Shown: positions 62,668-64,000 of the stretch, piece by piece | Numbering within the stretch: position 1 is the stretch's first letter | How the letters are laid out: every line of letters starts with the position of its first letter | DNA from: Cellvibrionales bacterium UBA7375 | GTDB taxonomy: Bacteria > Pseudomonadota > Gammaproteobacteria > Pseudomonadales > Porticoccaceae | Reading direction: 5' to 3' | DNA length: 64,000 nucleotides | Assembly: GCA_949487135.1 (NCBI GenBank) | Contig: CATAJQ010000002.1 | Span: forward strand, 80,540 to 144,539 | Translations under genes and position numbers: made by a program | Notes under the pieces: generated by a model | What the model was told of the DNA's origin: nothing | Database searches by the model: none | What the model saw: the letters and a program-made list of their open reading frames with translations, nothing else

Positions 62668-63157
62668 GATATATCAAAGATAGGCAGAAATTATTCTGAG
62701 ATTATTTACCGGATTTTTCGGTGATAATCTCGGAATAAAACCTTGTTGGCTGCCTTGAGACCTCAAAGTCTTGTGAAGCAATAAGGGAACTAAAAGCCAA
62801 GCTGAAAGAGATGATAAAAGTGGTCATGGGCGAGAACTGATTTGCGACGCTGTTATGTTACTTAAAATCAGCAAATCACTGCTAATGACTTTTGTGAATA
62901 GCCTACATAACTTAAATTAATAAGCCTTCCGTTAAGGTCTTAGCCTATTCTTGCTTTACCTTTATATTGATAGTTTGTTCAGGGTCTTTTGTAGTATTAA
63001 AATCACCTTTACGACCAAAAGAATCCACCTTTATCTGGTAACAGCTCAATACAATAAATAACTTATACCTAACAAGTTAAATGATCTACTATAAATAATA
63101 GATAGGTGGCTATTTTTGACTAATAGCAACCTCGAAAAATAACCAAATGAGTTTGTT

Positions 63158-63385
63158 ATGGATAGAGAAACAGCAATAATTGCCAATGATACATTTAATC
63201 AGTGCCTAAAAAATTTATTTGCACTTCTTCCCATCCTTAAAAAGGGTTGTGATTCTGATGAGGAGTTCAATTATTTTCAAAGAGAAATTGCTAGACTGGG
63301 AAATATGGCAGACTTAAAAATACTAGATTTTATGAATGCTAAATATCCTGAATTAAAATTGGAAAAGAGACTTGAAGATAAGTAA
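63158..63385 (+). CDS. Hypothetical 75-aa cytoplasmic protein
   Basis: Single ORF with plausible composition (MDRETAIIANDTFNQCLKNLFALLPILKKGCDSDEEFNYFQREIARLGNMADLKILDFMNAKYPELKLEKRLEDK) in an otherwise empty region. Confidence 0.5.
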   Translation: MDRETAIIANDTFNQCLKNLFALLPILKKGCDSDEEFNYFQREIARLGNMADLKILDFMNAKYPELKLEKRLEDK

Positions 63386-64000
63386 TTCAAACGAGTAACA
63401 CAATCCAGAAATAAAAGGCACTTATTTTTTAATAAAAATTAGTACGTGTAGCCAATAAACATTACAAGCCTAAACCAACGGCATATCTGCGACTTTGGTT
63501 AGATCTAATAATGCTCCCAAGCTGTTTAACTGTTAGCGGTTAGGGGTTTTATCAACATTCCTTTAGCCCTTTGTGCACTCTGCTCCACACCTTAATGACA
63601 GTATTGTAAAGTATTAATGAGCATTTATGAATAGAATATATAGGCTAAAAGCTAGATATTTAAAGGGTTTAGGCTATGTTATGAGTATTTATTAGGACTT
63701 GTATAGAATGGTAATTGGCGGTGAGAGAGTCCGCGTAATTATTTTAAAAAACTGTTTACATTCAATAGTTTAAGAGATTATTTCTGAGTTTAATCTTTAC
63801 AGTACCCAACTTGGTACCCAACTCAAAATTCCTTTTAATGACTTTTCATGAAACAAAACCACATTCCAGGATGCCGAAAATGGTTGAGGGGGTACCCCCC
63901 TTTTTGTCAGATGGGACTCCTATATTTCTATACTATTACCAATCTGCACGAACGAATTGAAATTATTTGGTTTTAGTTAGGGCATATGTAATTCTATGCA

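Noticed and set aside
62775-62840. KSCEAIRELKAKLKEMIKVVMGEN reading frame resembling an IS3-type OrfA tail
   Set aside because: Too short, no partner OrfB remnant or terminal inverted repeats seen
63769-63960. Open frame containing VPNLVPNSKFLLMTFHETKPHSRMPKM... near the window end
   Set aside because: No plausible start upstream, no domain, spans a hairpin; not supportable as a gene from this window

Overview
This 64 kb window is a compact, AT-leaning chromosomal segment from a gammaproteobacterium, probably a marine Cellvibrionales/SAR92-like lineage (inferred from gene content and synteny). From 1 to about 54.8 kb it is almost entirely housekeeping genes: nudJ end-mnmA-hflD-purB-roxA, ggt, a fused dihydroorotate-dehydrogenase-like/PyrK-like gene, fadB, a tRNA Pro-Arg-His cluster, folD, cysS-glnS, ppiB-lpxH, tusE, trmA, rmuC with an AddB/AddA-like pair, aroG-type DAHP synthase, dapE, rsmJ, bamC-dapA, fabV, aceEF, a pitrilysin-like protease, bepA, nadA, cysI, sohB and nhaB. 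From about 54.8 kb onward the segment is accessory-like. It holds a frameshifted small gene, a large secreted protein (cupredoxin-like, twin dockerin-like and beta-propeller regions), an exported CIA30 protein, a DUF2805 protein and a 1099-aa CotH-kinase lipoprotein carrying the same twin dockerin-like module as its neighbour. I saw no CRISPR array, prophage or intact IS element. The best leads are the exported dockerin-like/CotH/beta-propeller cluster, a nested hairpin leader upstream of nhaB, the PyrD-PyrK fusion with PreA/archaeal-like motifs, a perfect terminator hairpin inside the 5' end of lpxH, a DnaA-box inverted repeat in an unusually long intergenic region, an apparent TA-repeat frameshift, and recurrent CTAR stop-codon overlaps of convergent genes. 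All family calls come from reading the sequence; no database search was run.
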